Source: Cynocephalus volans (Eukaryota > Chordata > Mammalia > Dermoptera > Cynocephalidae). Taken from it: a DNA stretch of 64,000 nucleotides. The number at the start of each line of letters is the position of its first letter. The stretch's first letter is position 1. Location of the stretch: assembly GCF_027409185.1 (NCBI RefSeq), contig NC_084463.1:157577369-157641368 (forward strand), written 5' to 3'. The notes beneath the pieces are model-generated. The model had not been told where the DNA came from. It ran no database searches and worked only from the letters and a program-made list of their open reading frames with translations. A program made the translations under genes and the position numbers. Positions 1 through 10,790 of the stretch are shown here, in pieces.

Positions 1-480
1 CCTTGAGGGTGTGGGGTCAAATAAAGTTATTTGAGGTTGAAACATGGAGATGCCCTTAAAATTGTGATAAATGGCAAATCATTTATACTGGACACTACAT
101 AGAAATCAATCCCCAGGTAAGAGGTGGGAAAAGTAGGTGACGTGTGGTGATGAGGGGCACCAACCAGAGCTGCTGCAGGTGTGGACCATGGCACTGGTCA
201 GCGGCTAGGCTGGGGGAACCCTTGGAACAAGACCTCAGGACACTTTAACTGCTGGTCACCCGGAATAGTCACTTTCACTCATGGCTGAATGAATGGAAAA
301 TCTGTGTAGTAGTGCAGGGTGGTCCTGACCAGACACTGCCTTTTGTGTTGCCCAAATCTCAGGTCACTGCTTGTTACAGGACATTGGTTCTCTGGGATTC
401 ACTATGACAGCACCAAAAGGCCAATTCATGATTAAAGCCTTCACCGAGGCAAGGCCTGAGCTTGTAGGAAAATAACAAGA
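1..480. other. 3' flank of the secretoglobin gene, no gene seen
   Basis: Unique-looking sequence beyond the 3' end of the minus-strand secretoglobin gene. I see no open frame of substance, no clear repeat and no splice-flanked exon. An AATAAA occurs near position 20 on the plus strand, but nothing upstream of it in the window supports a gene. Confidence 0.4.
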
Positions 481-506
481 CACGTGGACAAATGCAGGAC
501 AGGAAA

Positions 507-512
507 TTTATT
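507..512 (-). terminator. Polyadenylation signal of the SCGB1D-like gene
   Basis: AATAAA on the minus strand about 77 nt past the stop codon, giving a 3'UTR of about 100 nt. A short last exon of this kind is usual for secretoglobin genes. Confidence 0.75.
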
Positions 513-588
513 GAAGCAAGACGTTGAAACCTTCACATTTTCAAGGAAGAGTAGGTGATCAGTGTAATTTAGGATACAATAGCATGTA

Positions 589-615
589 TCACTGGCAGTT
601 TGAGAGTATTTGACC
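589..615 (-). CDS. SCGB1D-like: SCGB1D-like coding exon 3 (C-terminus)
   Basis: The acceptor TTTTTCTGTTTCAG is followed in phase 0 by codons for GQILSNCQ and TGA. The Cys corresponds to the C-terminal cysteine that makes the inter-chain disulfide in secretoglobins. The exon is too short to be found by ORF length and was located by splice phase and this cysteine. Confidence 0.85.
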   Translation of the reverse strand, partial: GQILSNCQ

Positions 616-3600
616 CTGAAACAGAAAAATAGAATGAGATCAGTGACCCTGCTCCAGGAGATGAGGTTAACTCAGCCTGTCACTCACGACTCAGCTGTCA
701 GTGGGATTTCTGCAGCAAAAGGCCCTTTGCAAGGGCAGAAGGCAGGAAGCCAGTGTCATGGAAACTGGAGCACAGACGTGGCACAGTGACAACCTCCCAT
801 GCGCATCAGGGAGCAGCCTTTCCTCAGTCAGGCAAACAAGCCCTGAGTGACCCAGGACTGTGGCTCAGGTCGCATATGGAGGGGAGGGTGAGGAGGGGAC
901 AGAGCACCCAGCAGTGATTTTCTCTGAGGTCCCAGCACAGTGGACTCTGCTTGTCCCCTGCAGTGGGGGACCCAGGGCTGGGGGACCAGGCAGGGCTGGG
1001 AGGGGACTCCAGGCAGCACGGCTGTCAGGAGACCCCCAGCCTCCCAGTGTGGGAATTCTGCCTCACGGCCCCGGCTCTTCTCAGCTCTGAGACCGCAGCT
1101 TCTTTGGACATTTGCAGCTGAACCTCATGACCTAAACTCAGAGGTAGATGGGCTGGGAGAGCCCTTTACAACCTCTCATTACTTGATAAGACGTAAAGCA
1201 AGTGTTCCCACTTCCATGGGACTGCGGGAGGCAAAGCAGCGAGTTCCCTCCCCTCTCATGGTGAGGAAGAGGCATGTGGGAAGGTGGGGAGAGTGGGCAT
1301 AAGGGCTGGAGTGGGCTCCTGGCCCTGCAGAAGCTGCAGGGAACCCAGCCGGCCACCGCTATGCACACAGGAGCCACTGTAGTTTCCTCCTCCCTGCGTC
1401 TCCCTTCTCAACTGTCCCCACAGCCCATGACCTCCACAGTGCCTGTGTCCCACTGGGTGGTGCCACTCACCCTCGGGACAGCACCCAGGCAGGAGGCAGC
1501 AGTGTCTGGCCCCCAAAACCCCTCCCTGGGGCCCAGCTGTCCTCCTTCTCAGGACATCCTGAGGACCACACTATTAATGGAGGTGACCTGAGAAGGAGGA
1601 ACAAAACCAGGATGCTGTGTGCAGCTGGGTTTAATTCAGCAGCTGCCATGTAGCATCCACCCTGAGGCCCCGGGTCACCCCATCAGAGCTGAGCAGCAGG
1701 GCAGGTGCCACCAGCTCTGCCCCCCACAGAGCAGCGAGCCGACCTCATTCTCGGCCATGCAACTGACCAGAAGCCTCTATGTGTAAGAGAGAAAGAAATT
1801 ACCACTGTTTTGATAATTAGTTGTCTATCTCCTGAGGGCATCCCATCTGTGCATTTCTTCGCTTCCAACAATGCTCCAACTTCCTCCTTTGGTGCATTAA
1901 ATTTGGCGAGTTTTATCTTCAATCCTGTGTCAGTACCATTTAGGAAGGTTTTCATTTCACTAGCCAGGGATGGACAGGCCTTCGCATTGGCTGGACAGAA
2001 GGAAAAAAATACAGTTTATGTGTAGAATCTTGATTTTTCCCATGGCTCCGTGATGTCAGAACTGGACAGGATCCCTGGGTTTTATATTCCCCTCCTGTAA
2101 TTGTGCCGATGACAATGTAAGACCCTCGAGGTTGTGACGTCCTCCAGATCACACACCACAGGGCAGAGCTAGGACAGGAAAACTGGTTCCCTGGTCAATC
2201 CATTCACTTCTTTTTTTTAAGGCACATCAGCCACTTTCCGGTGCTTCTCTGTTTGCTGAAATTCCCTTTTCTAAATTTGAAAAATTTTATTGTGATACAT
2301 TATTATTCTTGAATATTGGTGAAAGGAGGTTTCCAGTAATCAAACTTTTAAGTAGATGGTTCGGTCAGAATCTTACAAGAGATGAGAGAACTGAGAATAA
2401 ATCTGGAGAAGAATAAATAAAATTATTATAATGTTATAAGGTGATATTTTGACATTAAATTGAAGGAGTTAGTATATATGCTATCAGATGCAGACAGAAC
2501 TAAAAACCTAAAAATGAAAAGAAAGAGCGATGACCAGTTGTAGCACACGTGAACCTTTTTTACAACATTTCTTTGGCTCTCTCTTTCTTCAGTGATGCCC
2601 AGAATCCTGAGAGAAGGTGAGAAGAGGGAACTGTGGCTCCATCACGCACAGTAGGGATTGTGCTGAGACCTGGGTGACCACATTTCCTGGTCTGGATTCC
2701 CCATTCCCCCAAGTCTTTACCAACATCCTGCACCCAGATTGTGCCCTATTAGGCTCCGCTGTGACCCCTGATCAGACAACATCAGACTCTATTTTTGATA
2801 GAGAATTTGGAAAGGAAATGATCAGAGGCAGCACAGGGAAAGAAGAGGAGGTTCAGAATGGAAAAGGAAAGAGAAAGACATAGAAAAACTAGGCTCAGTC
2901 GCAAGGGTGGGCAACAAGCCTTGTAAGGTATTGTCAAAAGAACAGCCAGAATTTATGCTAGCAAAACACAAATCTTAGTGCCAAAAGCTGTACTAGTTCT
3001 GCGACCATTACTGGTATTACTCCTAGACTAGTGGTAGTATTTGTGAATGGCTGCTTATTCCCAGAGGATACGTTATTTGCAAGTTTATTATTCAGAGAAC
3101 CAGAGAGTGCTGCTCTTGTTAGACTGGGAGCTCTTCAACGATCATTCTATGTCCAACATTATGAGTCTGAATTTATGAGTTCAGATGCCAATAGCCCAAT
3201 TGGCACGCTGGAGAGGAAAATCTCTGATTACTAGAGATTGTGGCTTTGTATCTACCGCTAGACTCTTGATATACTTAATGTCAGCCCATACTCATTGCCA
3301 CTCTTGGTGGTAACTGTGAGCATCGGTGATAAGAAGAGCTCAAAGAGGTTAAGGATTTGGCCCAGGGTTATAGGACTGGTAAGTGGCAGAGCCCAGATTC
3401 ACACTCAGTTACATTACATCCTGCTGCAATGAAAGAACAGATCACAGTCAAGGAGGAAATCTGCAGGTAAAGAATTCCAAAATTTGCCTGCAACATTTTT
3501 TTTTGTAAAAGTTCCTAAGTGTAGGAACATTGATAAAATGAGCTCTGAGCTTTGGGGTGCTAGTTCAGCAAGCGCAGTGTAAGGTCTGAATTTTGGTGTT

Positions 3601-3752
3601 TTCTAGACCCCAACCCCAACCCAAGGAGGCTTTCCTAGTGTTCGTAAAAGGGAACTTTGCAGGAGCAGGTGCCAGAGAGATTACGAATGATACTCACCCT
3701 CATAGCAGCAAAGGGCCAGAGTGAGCAGCAGGAGACACAGGCACAACCTCAT
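589..3752 (-). CDS. SCGB1D-like: Secretoglobin family 1D-like (lipophilin-type) gene, three coding exons
   Basis: Coding exons on the minus strand are 3752-3698 (55 nt), 1990-1803 (188 nt) and 615-589 (27 nt with the TGA). Together they encode an intact protein of 89 residues. Exon 1 gives a cysteine- and leucine-rich signal peptide (MRLCLCLLLL...CCYE). Cleavage probably falls after the ANA that follows the exon junction, as in lipophilins. The mature part has the secretoglobin cysteine pattern: Cys near residue 24 (CPSL), Cys in KKCTDGM, and Cys two residues before the stop. KLAKFNAP and KKCTDGM match SCGB1D signatures. Exon phases (1 then 0) and the 188-nt middle exon fit the family. Family members are small secreted alpha-helical proteins that pair by disulfides with SCGB2A partners and bind hydrophobic ligands or steroids in gland and mucosal secretions. 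An N-glycosylation sequon (NGT) lies in the first mature helices. No stop or frameshift is seen, so I call it a gene. Which SCGB1D paralogue it is cannot be told here. Confidence 0.9.
1803..1990 (-). CDS. SCGB1D-like: SCGB1D-like coding exon 2 (main helical body)
   Basis: A pyrimidine-rich acceptor (TTCCTTCTGTCCAG) precedes this 188-nt exon and a GTAATT donor follows it. It carries the first two conserved cysteines, the NGT sequon and the KLAKFNAP / KKCTDGM motifs. The frame is open throughout. Confidence 0.9.
3325..3420 (-). repeat. MIR SINE fragment in intron 1
   Basis: The plus strand reads as the reverse complement of the MIR core (gaggttaaggatttggcccagggtt, then gtaagtggcagagc). It lies in intron 1 of the secretoglobin gene. 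The rest of intron 1 (1991-3697) and intron 2 (616-1802) show no feature I can support. Confidence 0.6.
3698..3752 (-). CDS. SCGB1D-like: SCGB1D-like coding exon 1 (signal peptide)
   Basis: The start codon at 3752-3750 sits in a strong context (ACCACC before ATG). It is the first ATG downstream of the likely transcription start. The exon encodes 18 residues of hydrophobic signal peptide and ends one base into a codon, followed by a consensus donor (G|GTGAGTAT). Confidence 0.9.
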
Positions 3753-3844
3753 GGTGGTTTACTTTGCTTTTAGCTTTCAGCTTGAGGAAAGCAGGAGTGA
3801 TCTGGAGGTGACCACAAGAGCCTGGGAGCCCATGGTGCTCAGGG

Positions 3845-3854
3845 CTATTTGTAT
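3845..3854 (-). promoter_or_regulatory. TATA-like box of the SCGB1D-like gene
   Basis: ATACAAATAG on the minus strand, about 95 nt upstream of the start codon. A transcription start about 30 nt downstream (near 3815-3825) would leave a 5'UTR of roughly 65-70 nt. The position is inferred from spacing only. An ATG at 3833-3831 would lie upstream of that start site. Confidence 0.5.
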
Positions 3855-3869
3855 CTGGTGAGCCTCACT

Positions 3870-4920
3870 GGTCCTGCCCACTCCTGCCTGTGGCAGGTCA
3901 TAAGACTTGGCTTCCAACTCTCCCTTCCACTGCAAGGCTGATGCCATCCATCAGGGTCATGTCCCTACATCTCCCTGCATCTCAGACTGGCCGAGCACAG
4001 GGGAGAAGCCCTGAGGGAACACTGCTTCATCCTCGGATGCCTCTGGATGTGTTCCCTGGATCCTTCGTTTGCTTCTGAGCTTTTGAGGATTCTGTCCTTG
4101 TTACTCCTTTTAATGGAGAGGCTCGGGAGAGTTCTAACTTTGGGAGGAAAGATCCCAAGGACTCGGAAGGTGGGGGCTGTCTTTGGTTAGGGGACAGTAG
4201 CCTCATAAGGAGCCCACTTTGATCCCCCTCTGCTGTTCTGACAGCTGACCAGGAGCGTTCCTGTCACACATTGATCAAGACTGAACAAGAACGTCCCTAA
4301 CCCTCAGCCCCTCCATCACCACCATTTTACCCAAGAGCACCTTACAACACTGTTGAGCACATGCCACCTTTGGAGAATTTCCTTGGGGAAAGCAACTGCT
4401 CCACCTGCTCTCTACCTGGCCTCACTCCACAGTCAGAGCCTCTGTTTATGGGTGGAGTTGTCAACAGAGCCGAGGATCCAATTTTCTCTTCATGAAGAGC
4501 AAGCCTCCTGTGCCGACCAGCCCCCCCATGTCACCACAGGGCTGATGTCATGATTAAATGACCCCCACTCTTTTATCCCAAGAAGCTCCTGGGGTGCCAG
4601 GAGCCCAGCAAGCATCAGAGGTGTTAATGGTTCCTTTGCTCTAGGACAGCACAGGAAGATGGTAATGAAGAGAGATGAACAGGGAGGCGCTGGCTTCCCC
4701 TTGTCCCTGGAGGATGCTTCTCTCACTTCCAACCTCGCTCTGCAGCCCGGGCCAATCTCACTTCTAGTGGGAGGTGAAGGCAGCCCCCAGACAAAGCGAC
4801 ACACTCCCCACCTGCCGTTCCTTCCATGCCGCGACGTCACGCTCCACGTGAGGAGGAAGAGTCTTCTGTCAGCAGACATTTCCCACTAAATTAAAGTATA
4901 TGTGAGAGGAGTCAAGCCCA
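3870..4920. other. 5' flank of the secretoglobin gene, no feature seen
   Basis: Upstream sequence of the minus-strand gene. It is moderately GC-rich and has no CpG island. The open frames in it are short, lack splice context and match nothing I know. Confidence 0.4.
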
Positions 4921-4924
4921 GGCC

Positions 4925-5110
4925 AGAGGTTTTCAGTGTCTGCTGTACAGTCAAACGACTTGGGATCTTTTAAAATGCACAATTTCTCACACCCTCTTCT
5001 CAGAAGATTTTGATTCAGCAGGTGTAGAGCGGGGCCCAGACACTTGAACTAATTAAATCTCCTCTGGTGATTCCGCTGGACAGCAGGCCTGAGCGCCACT
5101 GAGAAACACC
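4925..5110. repeat. MER5-like hAT-Charlie DNA transposon fossil
   Basis: The pattern resembles the MER5/Charlie non-autonomous consensus: a 'gatcttttaaaatgcac' stretch, 'attttgattcagcaggtgtag', 'gggcccagacacttgaact' and a terminal 'actgagaaacacc'. Internal divergence is high. Confidence 0.55.
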
Positions 5111-5269
5111 TTGTTAACAAAGGACAGTGGCAGGTTTGCTTGGGTCGCAGTGGAAGACAGCGGTGGTTCCCTCTTCCATCACACAGCATGGTGGGGGGTC
5201 TCTGGAGCCAGCTCTGCTTCCACCACCAGGGACAGGGATACAGGGGTGAAGCCCATGGCAGAGTTCTGA

Positions 5270-5388
5270 CCACGTTTATGGGTGATTGGATCTTAGAAAA
5301 ATTACTCAGGTTATGTAAACCCAGTTTTCTCACCTATAAAAGGAGGCTAATAATAGAGTCTAAATCATCAGGTTGATATATTGATTAA

Positions 5389-5421
<33 letters not shown>

Positions 5422-5470
5422 AAATTTACTTAGGTCACAAAGAAACTCAATAAATGTCAGTAATATTATC
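5270..5470 (+). repeat. MIR SINE split by a (TG)n microsatellite
   Basis: MIR-like 5' part ('ttactcaggttatgtaaacccagttttctcacc') and 3' part ('aaactcaataaatgtcagtaat') flank a run of about 15 TG units at 5390-5420. Confidence 0.65.
5390..5420. repeat. (TG)n microsatellite
   Basis: About 15 uninterrupted TG units followed by TATAAAA. It has grown inside the MIR copy and is likely length-polymorphic. Confidence 0.9.
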
Positions 5471-5479
5471 TGCTGCTCT

Positions 5480-6920
5480 CTGTCACACATGTCATAGATT
5501 GCCACCCATTCCTACTTTAGGGCATAGCTAAAGTCAGGAAACAAGTGATTTTTCTCAGATTATAAGGAAACCTAGACACACTCCCACCATCTGAAGTGAA
5601 TGGGGGAATCCCAGCTATGGTCTCCGAGTCTACGAACCCACGGACATGAACTAGGTAGTCAGACCTTTCTCACAGTGGCTGAGCCATGAGGAATTCTGCA
5701 CCTCAGTGGAGCAGAGCTTGTGCTGGCGCAGGCTCGGCCATCAGCTGTATATTCCACTAGGGAAGACGTGCCTCTCTCAGAGAGGATCGGTCCCAGTGTC
5801 TTTACTCTTCCTGGAGCCGTGCACACCTGCTCAGGGCTTTTTAGCTTTCATAGGTGGCACTTTTTATGGCTGCTCTACTACTTTCCTCATTGGACTCGCA
5901 TCTTACCATCTGGGGGAGACTGGTCCCTGACCCCACTACCCTGGCCAGCGCTCCCATGTGTAGGCTTTGCTGACACCCTGCACCTCTCCTTGGCAGCAGC
6001 TCCCAGGTTGCAATTCTACAAATGTAGAATCGGTTACCTGATGTGAGCTTCCCTGTGGACTCTTAGCTCCATAATGGCAGGGGCAGCATTTGGCTTTGCT
6101 CTTACCTGCTTAGCACCACCTGGCTTGGTTAGGGTCCTTCTTTAGTGTAAAAAGATGGATGCCCACTATGCCCGGCTTCCTTTTGGGCAGTTAAGGGATG
6201 AAAGTTAGTAGCATGGTGGTGACAGTGTTGAAAGAAGTTCAGTGGCTTCCTGTGTCCCAAGAGACCAGTGGCAAGAAGATGACCATCTGCTCATCACCCC
6301 AGCTCCTAATTGCTGACTATAATCCAAAGTTTCCAACAAACCATAGTCGAGTGGGATTTCACATCAAGCCAGGCTCTAAACAGATGGAAGGAACTCCTCT
6401 TTCATTTTGCTGGTCAGGTAGGAGGGTCGCAGCCTCTGAGCAAACAGGCCCAGCAGTGGCCAAGCCCTCAGGGGCTCATCCTCGGTCTGTCCACAGCCAG
6501 GAGCAGAGGGCTCTGTGCAAACACAGCAGGCATGGGAAGTTCTGAGGGAAGCTTGGGAAGCGAGGACGGATGCACAGAGCAGCGTGTCTGAGAGATACAC
6601 AAGGATCTATGGAGTCTTGTCCTACAGAGAAGTTGGGAGGAGGGAGCCTGAGAGAACAGCATGAGGGGAGACGAGACAGTGTCAACCACAGGGCTGGCCG
6701 GGGCACATCAGGTGGCCGGTTAACCTGGAACATAAAGGGACACGGTGGACTGGGGAAGGCTTTGGGACTGTGGAGACAGTATGGGACAAATCACAGAGTG
6801 TTTCCATTGTGCTCGGTGTGAGATGATGGCAAAATGGGTGGGAGAGCTGGGACACCACCAGGATTTTTGTCCCAGTGCCTATTTCTGGGTTTCAGATCTT
6901 GAGTCAGAATCACATGGTCT
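5480..6920. other. Unique intergenic sequence, possible L2 trace
   Basis: No gene recognised. A short stretch near 6040-6120 ('cttagctccataatggcaggggcagc') resembles the L2 LINE 3' region, but it is too short to insist on. Open frames of about 110 codons here have no recognisable domain. Confidence 0.3.
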
Positions 6921-6924
6921 CTTC

Positions 6925-7500
6925 ACACCCATTAGCATGGCCACTACCAAAAAACAGAAGAACAAGTTTTGACTATAATGTGGAGAATTAGGAAACCTTG
7001 TGTGCTGCTGGTGGTGAAATGTGGAGCTGCTCAGGAACACAATATGCAGCTTCCACAAAAATTAAAAGTAGAGTTGCCATACGATCAAGCCACTCCACTC
7101 CTGGGGATACATCCAAAAGAACCACAGACAGGCTCTAGAGGAGACATTTGCAAACCTATGTTCAGAGAAGCTCTCTTTACAGCAGCCAAGGGGTGGAAAC
7201 AACCTGAATGTCCACTGACACACAAATGAACAAACAAAACGTGGATTACACATACACTGGAATATCGTTCAGCCTTAAGAAGGAAAGAAGTCCTACCACA
7301 TGCTACAAAGTGGATGAACCTTGAGGACATTTTACTAAGTGAAATTAGCCAATCACAGAAAGACAAATAGGGTCTGATTCCACATATAGGAGGCAACTAT
7401 AGCAGTCAAATTCATATAAACAGAAACTAGAATAGAGGTTTCCAGGGTGGAGGGAGAAGAACATGGAATGTTCAATGAAAATCATGAAAATAATAGTGAG
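6925..7500 (+). mobile_element. L1 LINE 3' end fragment (old L1M type)
   Basis: The sequence follows the ORF2 C-terminus and 3'UTR of older L1s: 'gttgccatacgatcaagcca', 'cactcctggggatacatcc', 'ggtggaaacaacctgaatgtcc', 'agtggatgaaccttgaggac', then the 'ggtttccagggtggaggg' 3'UTR start. Reading frames are broken. Confidence 0.8.
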
Positions 7501-7589
7501 CTGCTTATATCTGGAAACATGCAAGTGTCACCCTCCACACAGGTCCTATGAGTCAAAAAATGTGTAGCTAATAATAGTGGTGGTAACAA

Positions 7590-7790
7590 AATGGGTAGCC
7601 ACGTTTTTGGATTATTCTATGGCCAGACACCGTAGAAAACAAAATGTATCACATTCAATCCTTGCTACAAATATATAAGCTATAAGCTAATAATTTTTAC
7701 TTTACAATTGAGACAACTGACTTATAGAAATTAAGAAACCTGCTTAAAGATACACAGTTTGAAACTTTGTGACGTGTGAAGCAACAAGGG
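7590..7790 (-). repeat. MIR SINE fragment
   Basis: Reverse complement of the MIR pattern: a degraded 'cattcaatccttgctac', a 'ttttactttacaattgagacaactga' segment and 'agaaacctgcttaaagatacacag'. Confidence 0.5.
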
Positions 7791-8044
7791 GGAACTTTCA
7801 GTGGGTACGTCTGCTGGTGGTGACTTAGGTGGGCCGGAGGTGCATGCAGGTTACGTTCTGTCTCAGCTGCTGCTTGCATTTCAGTTTCCATCTCAGATGA
7901 ATGCTTCCAGTTGACGATGCCTTACACTAGCTCTTCACTTTGCCTTTTTCCTTTCTTTTTTCTTCCTTTCCTTTTTGTAAAAGAGATCACCTACTGACAG
8001 CACCCAATGCTGGCAGCACATGAAGCAACAGGAAACACTCATCA

Positions 8045-8830
8045 TTGCTGCTGGGATGCAAAGTGGGACAGCCACAATGGAAGGCAGGTTGGCAGTTTAT
8101 CACAAAACTAATCATCTTCTCACCAAACCATCCAGCAAGCGCATTCCTTGGTATTTACCAACATGAGCTGAACATTTATGTCCAGACAAAATCCTGCACA
8201 TGGATGTGTACAGGAACTTTTTTCATAAGAGCCAAAAGTTGGAAGCTACCAAGGTATCCTTCAGCAGGTGAAAGCATAAAAAAACTGCACATTCAGAAAT
8301 GGAATCTTATTCAGGGACACAATGAGATTTCACACAATGAAAAAACATGGAAGAAGCTTAAATGCATATTACTGAGGAAAGAAAGTCAATCTGAAATGGC
8401 TACATGCCATAGAATTTCAATTATGACACTCTGGAATAGGCAAAATTATGGAGACAGCAAAAAGGTCACTGGTCACCAGAGGTTAGGAGGGGGAGGGATG
8501 AATAGGCAGAGCACAGAGGGTTCACAGGGCAGTGAAACTGCTCTACGATGTTATAATGGTGGATACATGTGATTACATGTTGGTGAAACCCACAGAATGT
8601 GCCACACTAAGAGTGAACCCTAATGTAAACGGTGGACGTTAGGTGATAGTAATGAGTTGGTGTAGGTTCATCAACTGTAACAAACGTCCCACTCCAGTGT
8701 GAAATGTCAACAGCAGGGAAGCTGTGGGCACATGCAGTAGGGGCTACGTGGGAACTCCATACCTTCTGCTCAATTTTGCTATAAGCCTGAAACTGCTCAG
8801 AAAAATAACGTCTATTTTATAAAATGGAGA
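8045..8830 (+). mobile_element. L1 LINE 3' end fragment (L1ME-like) with 3'UTR
   Basis: ORF2 C-terminal landmarks are present ('ggtatttaccaacatgagctg', 'ataagagccaaaagttggaagc', 'acactctggaataggc'). A 3'UTR typical of L1ME elements follows ('taggttcatcaactgtaacaaac', 'ctcaattttgctataagcctgaaactgctc'). The coding part is decayed. Confidence 0.75.
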
Positions 8831-8839
8831 GAAGGAATA

Positions 8840-9115
8840 TATTAGTGAAAAACTACAAAGTTTCAGTAAGTAGAAATAAGCTTTAGATATCTATCATAAA
8901 GAATGGTGACTATAATAAATTATAATGTGTTGTATATTTCAAAACTCCTAAAAGTAGATTATGAATGTTTTCACCACAAAAAGTATGTGAAGTAATAGGT
9001 TTCTTTATTAGCCTGCTTTAATCATCCCACACTGTAAACATATATCAAAATACCACATGCATCCCATGTACACAATTAGTGTTTGTCAATTAAAAATCAA
9101 ATTTAAAAGCGAGGG
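8840..9115 (+). mobile_element. L1 3'UTR fragment (second L1M copy)
   Basis: Matches the end of L1MA/L1PB-like elements: 'gaatggtgactataataaattataatg', 'tgaatgttttcaccacaaaaag' and the final 'tgtcaattaaaaatcaaatttaaaa'. Confidence 0.7.
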
Positions 9116-9189
9116 GAAAAGTGATGTTAATATTTTCTTTAAATAATGGCAAAAATCTATACTGAAAAAAAGTGAATCCATAAATCAGC

Positions 9190-9568
9190 CAGTTTTTACA
9201 CGTAGTTAATCATCTATCAAGGAAATCTAAGACAATGAGCTGAAAAAGTACTAGAACTCATAAGAGTTCATCAGCTTAACTGAAGAGAATATCACCATAT
9301 AAAATCAATCTCTTCTTGTAAACCAGCTATTGCCATTTTATAACACAATGGAAAAATTATATTATTGAAAATGGTATCAAAGCAATAGCCAAAAATGTAT
9401 TGAAATATGTATTTAGAAATATGCAAAACTTTAAGGAAAAAATCCTGAAATTACATGAAATTCACACAAATGTAAAAGGGAATCTAAGTAAATGGGGGTG
9501 CACATCTTGTTCTGAAGCAAATATTAGAAAATTTAAAGATGTCAACTATTTTCAACTTGCTCTTCAAA
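9190..9568 (+). mobile_element. Decayed L1 ORF2 fragment adjoining copy A
   Basis: Weak but ordered L1 ORF2 landmarks: 'aaaagtactagaactcataa', 'ctgaaattacatgaaattc', and 'gatgtcaactattttcaacttgctcttcaaattcaa' in the place of the usual 'aagatgtcaattctcccc...agattcaa'. It stops exactly where homology to copy B begins. Confidence 0.5.
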
Positions 9569-9679
9569 TTCAAGCTGCCCCTCAGAGCACTAATTGGACA
9601 GTTGTGTGCTTTGTTTTGAATTCTGAAGTGCTGTTTGGATCTTTCAGATTTAGAATGCATTCATTCATAGAGGTGTGGA

Positions 9680-9905
9680 GAGGAGCCTGACTCTGGGGCC
9701 AGACCACCTGGGTTCAAGCTCACCTCTGGCATTTTCTACTTGTGGGATCTCAGCAAGTTGCTTAACCTTGCAGCCTCAGTTTCCACATCTGCAAAATAAA
9801 GGTGATAATAATAATGCCCACTTCACAGGACTTTTGGAAGGAATAATGAATTAAAGGAAAATTACTCAGCACAGTACCTGGCAGTAAATGTCAATTATTT
9901 TGGTT
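9680..9905 (+). repeat. MIR SINE, nearly complete (copy A)
   Basis: Clear MIR order: 'tgactctggggccagaccacctgggttcaa', 'tctcagcaagttgcttaacc', 'cctcagtttccacatctgcaaaat', 'agcacagtacctggcagtaaatgtc'. The partner is at 51616-51850. Confidence 0.9.
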
Positions 9906-10283
9906 ATGTATCAAAACGGAAGAAAAAGTCAAACAAAATAAAACACCTCATTCCCAAAGTAAAATATCAAACTGAACCTAGTTGAGTCTGTCAACAAGAA
10001 ATATTTATTTATCCTAAATGTTAACAAACTGTGCTTCAGAATCTGCCTCTGGTTCCACTGACATTTCTCACACTTGATATGAAATCATTTCTTTTTGATA
10101 ACTTGAATTATTGTTTATTGTTAGGTATAAATGTTATTGGAGTTTTAATGCCCTTAATAGTGAATATGGGAACTAATTATATGGGAGAGTGGTGAGTGGG
10201 GACACATATTGTTTACCTACAAGGAACACAAAATCTTTGGATTCCTGTCCTCAACAGGATGTACTGTTCACAAGTGTCCTTTG

Positions 10284-10790
10284 TTTTTTGTGGGGTTTTT
10301 TTGAGTTTTTAATTTTATTTCATATTAATTAATTTTAAGTTTAATTGGACAATTGATACCCAATTTCATTGTTGGAAAACCTTTTCTTTTCTTTTCTTTT
10401 TTTTTCTTTTCTAAAATTTATTTCATTTATTGAATCAAAATCGATTATACATATTTTTGGGGTTCAACATTGAGATCTGTTGATCAAATCAATATCAATA
10501 GCATATGTATTGTTATAAATCATAATTACTCTTTATGCCCCTTGTCCAATCTCTCCCCTTCCCCCATTTGCTCCCCCCTCCCCCCTCTAATTGCCTTAGA
10601 TTTCTTCTCTCCCTCCAAAAGAATAATGGTGACTCTGTTGATTTGTTGCCTAGATGATTTGTCCAATGCTGAGAGGCGTGACCGGGTCCCCCAATATTAT
10701 CATAGAGCAGATGCTGCTTCTGTCATTCTGAAACGGGCTTTGTGGAAAGAAACTTCCTCTTCTTTTCTTTGTCTCTGCTGGTGACTCTCT
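10284..10790 (-). mobile_element. 5'-truncated L1 3' end, copy A only
   Basis: This interval is missing from copy B and is bounded by a target duplication of about 17 bases (TTCACAAGTGTCCTTTG before, TTCACAAGTGGCCTGTG after). The left side is a T-rich tail in antisense, then a TTTTC-rich run, then 'atacatatttttggggttcaac', typical of an L1 3'UTR read on the minus strand. The right third (10640-10790) belongs to the same insertion, but I do not recognise it. Confidence 0.7.

Noticed and set aside
1683..1803. Extension of the secretoglobin exon 2 frame past its donor
   Set aside because: The frame stays open for 40 codons into intron 2, but that reading loses the C-terminal cysteine. A consensus donor at 1802 and an in-phase terminal exon at 589-615 give a standard secretoglobin end.
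5390..5420. CRISPR-like or regulatory reading of the regular repeats
   Set aside because: It is a plain TG microsatellite inside a MIR. No spacer-repeat array exists anywhere in the window.
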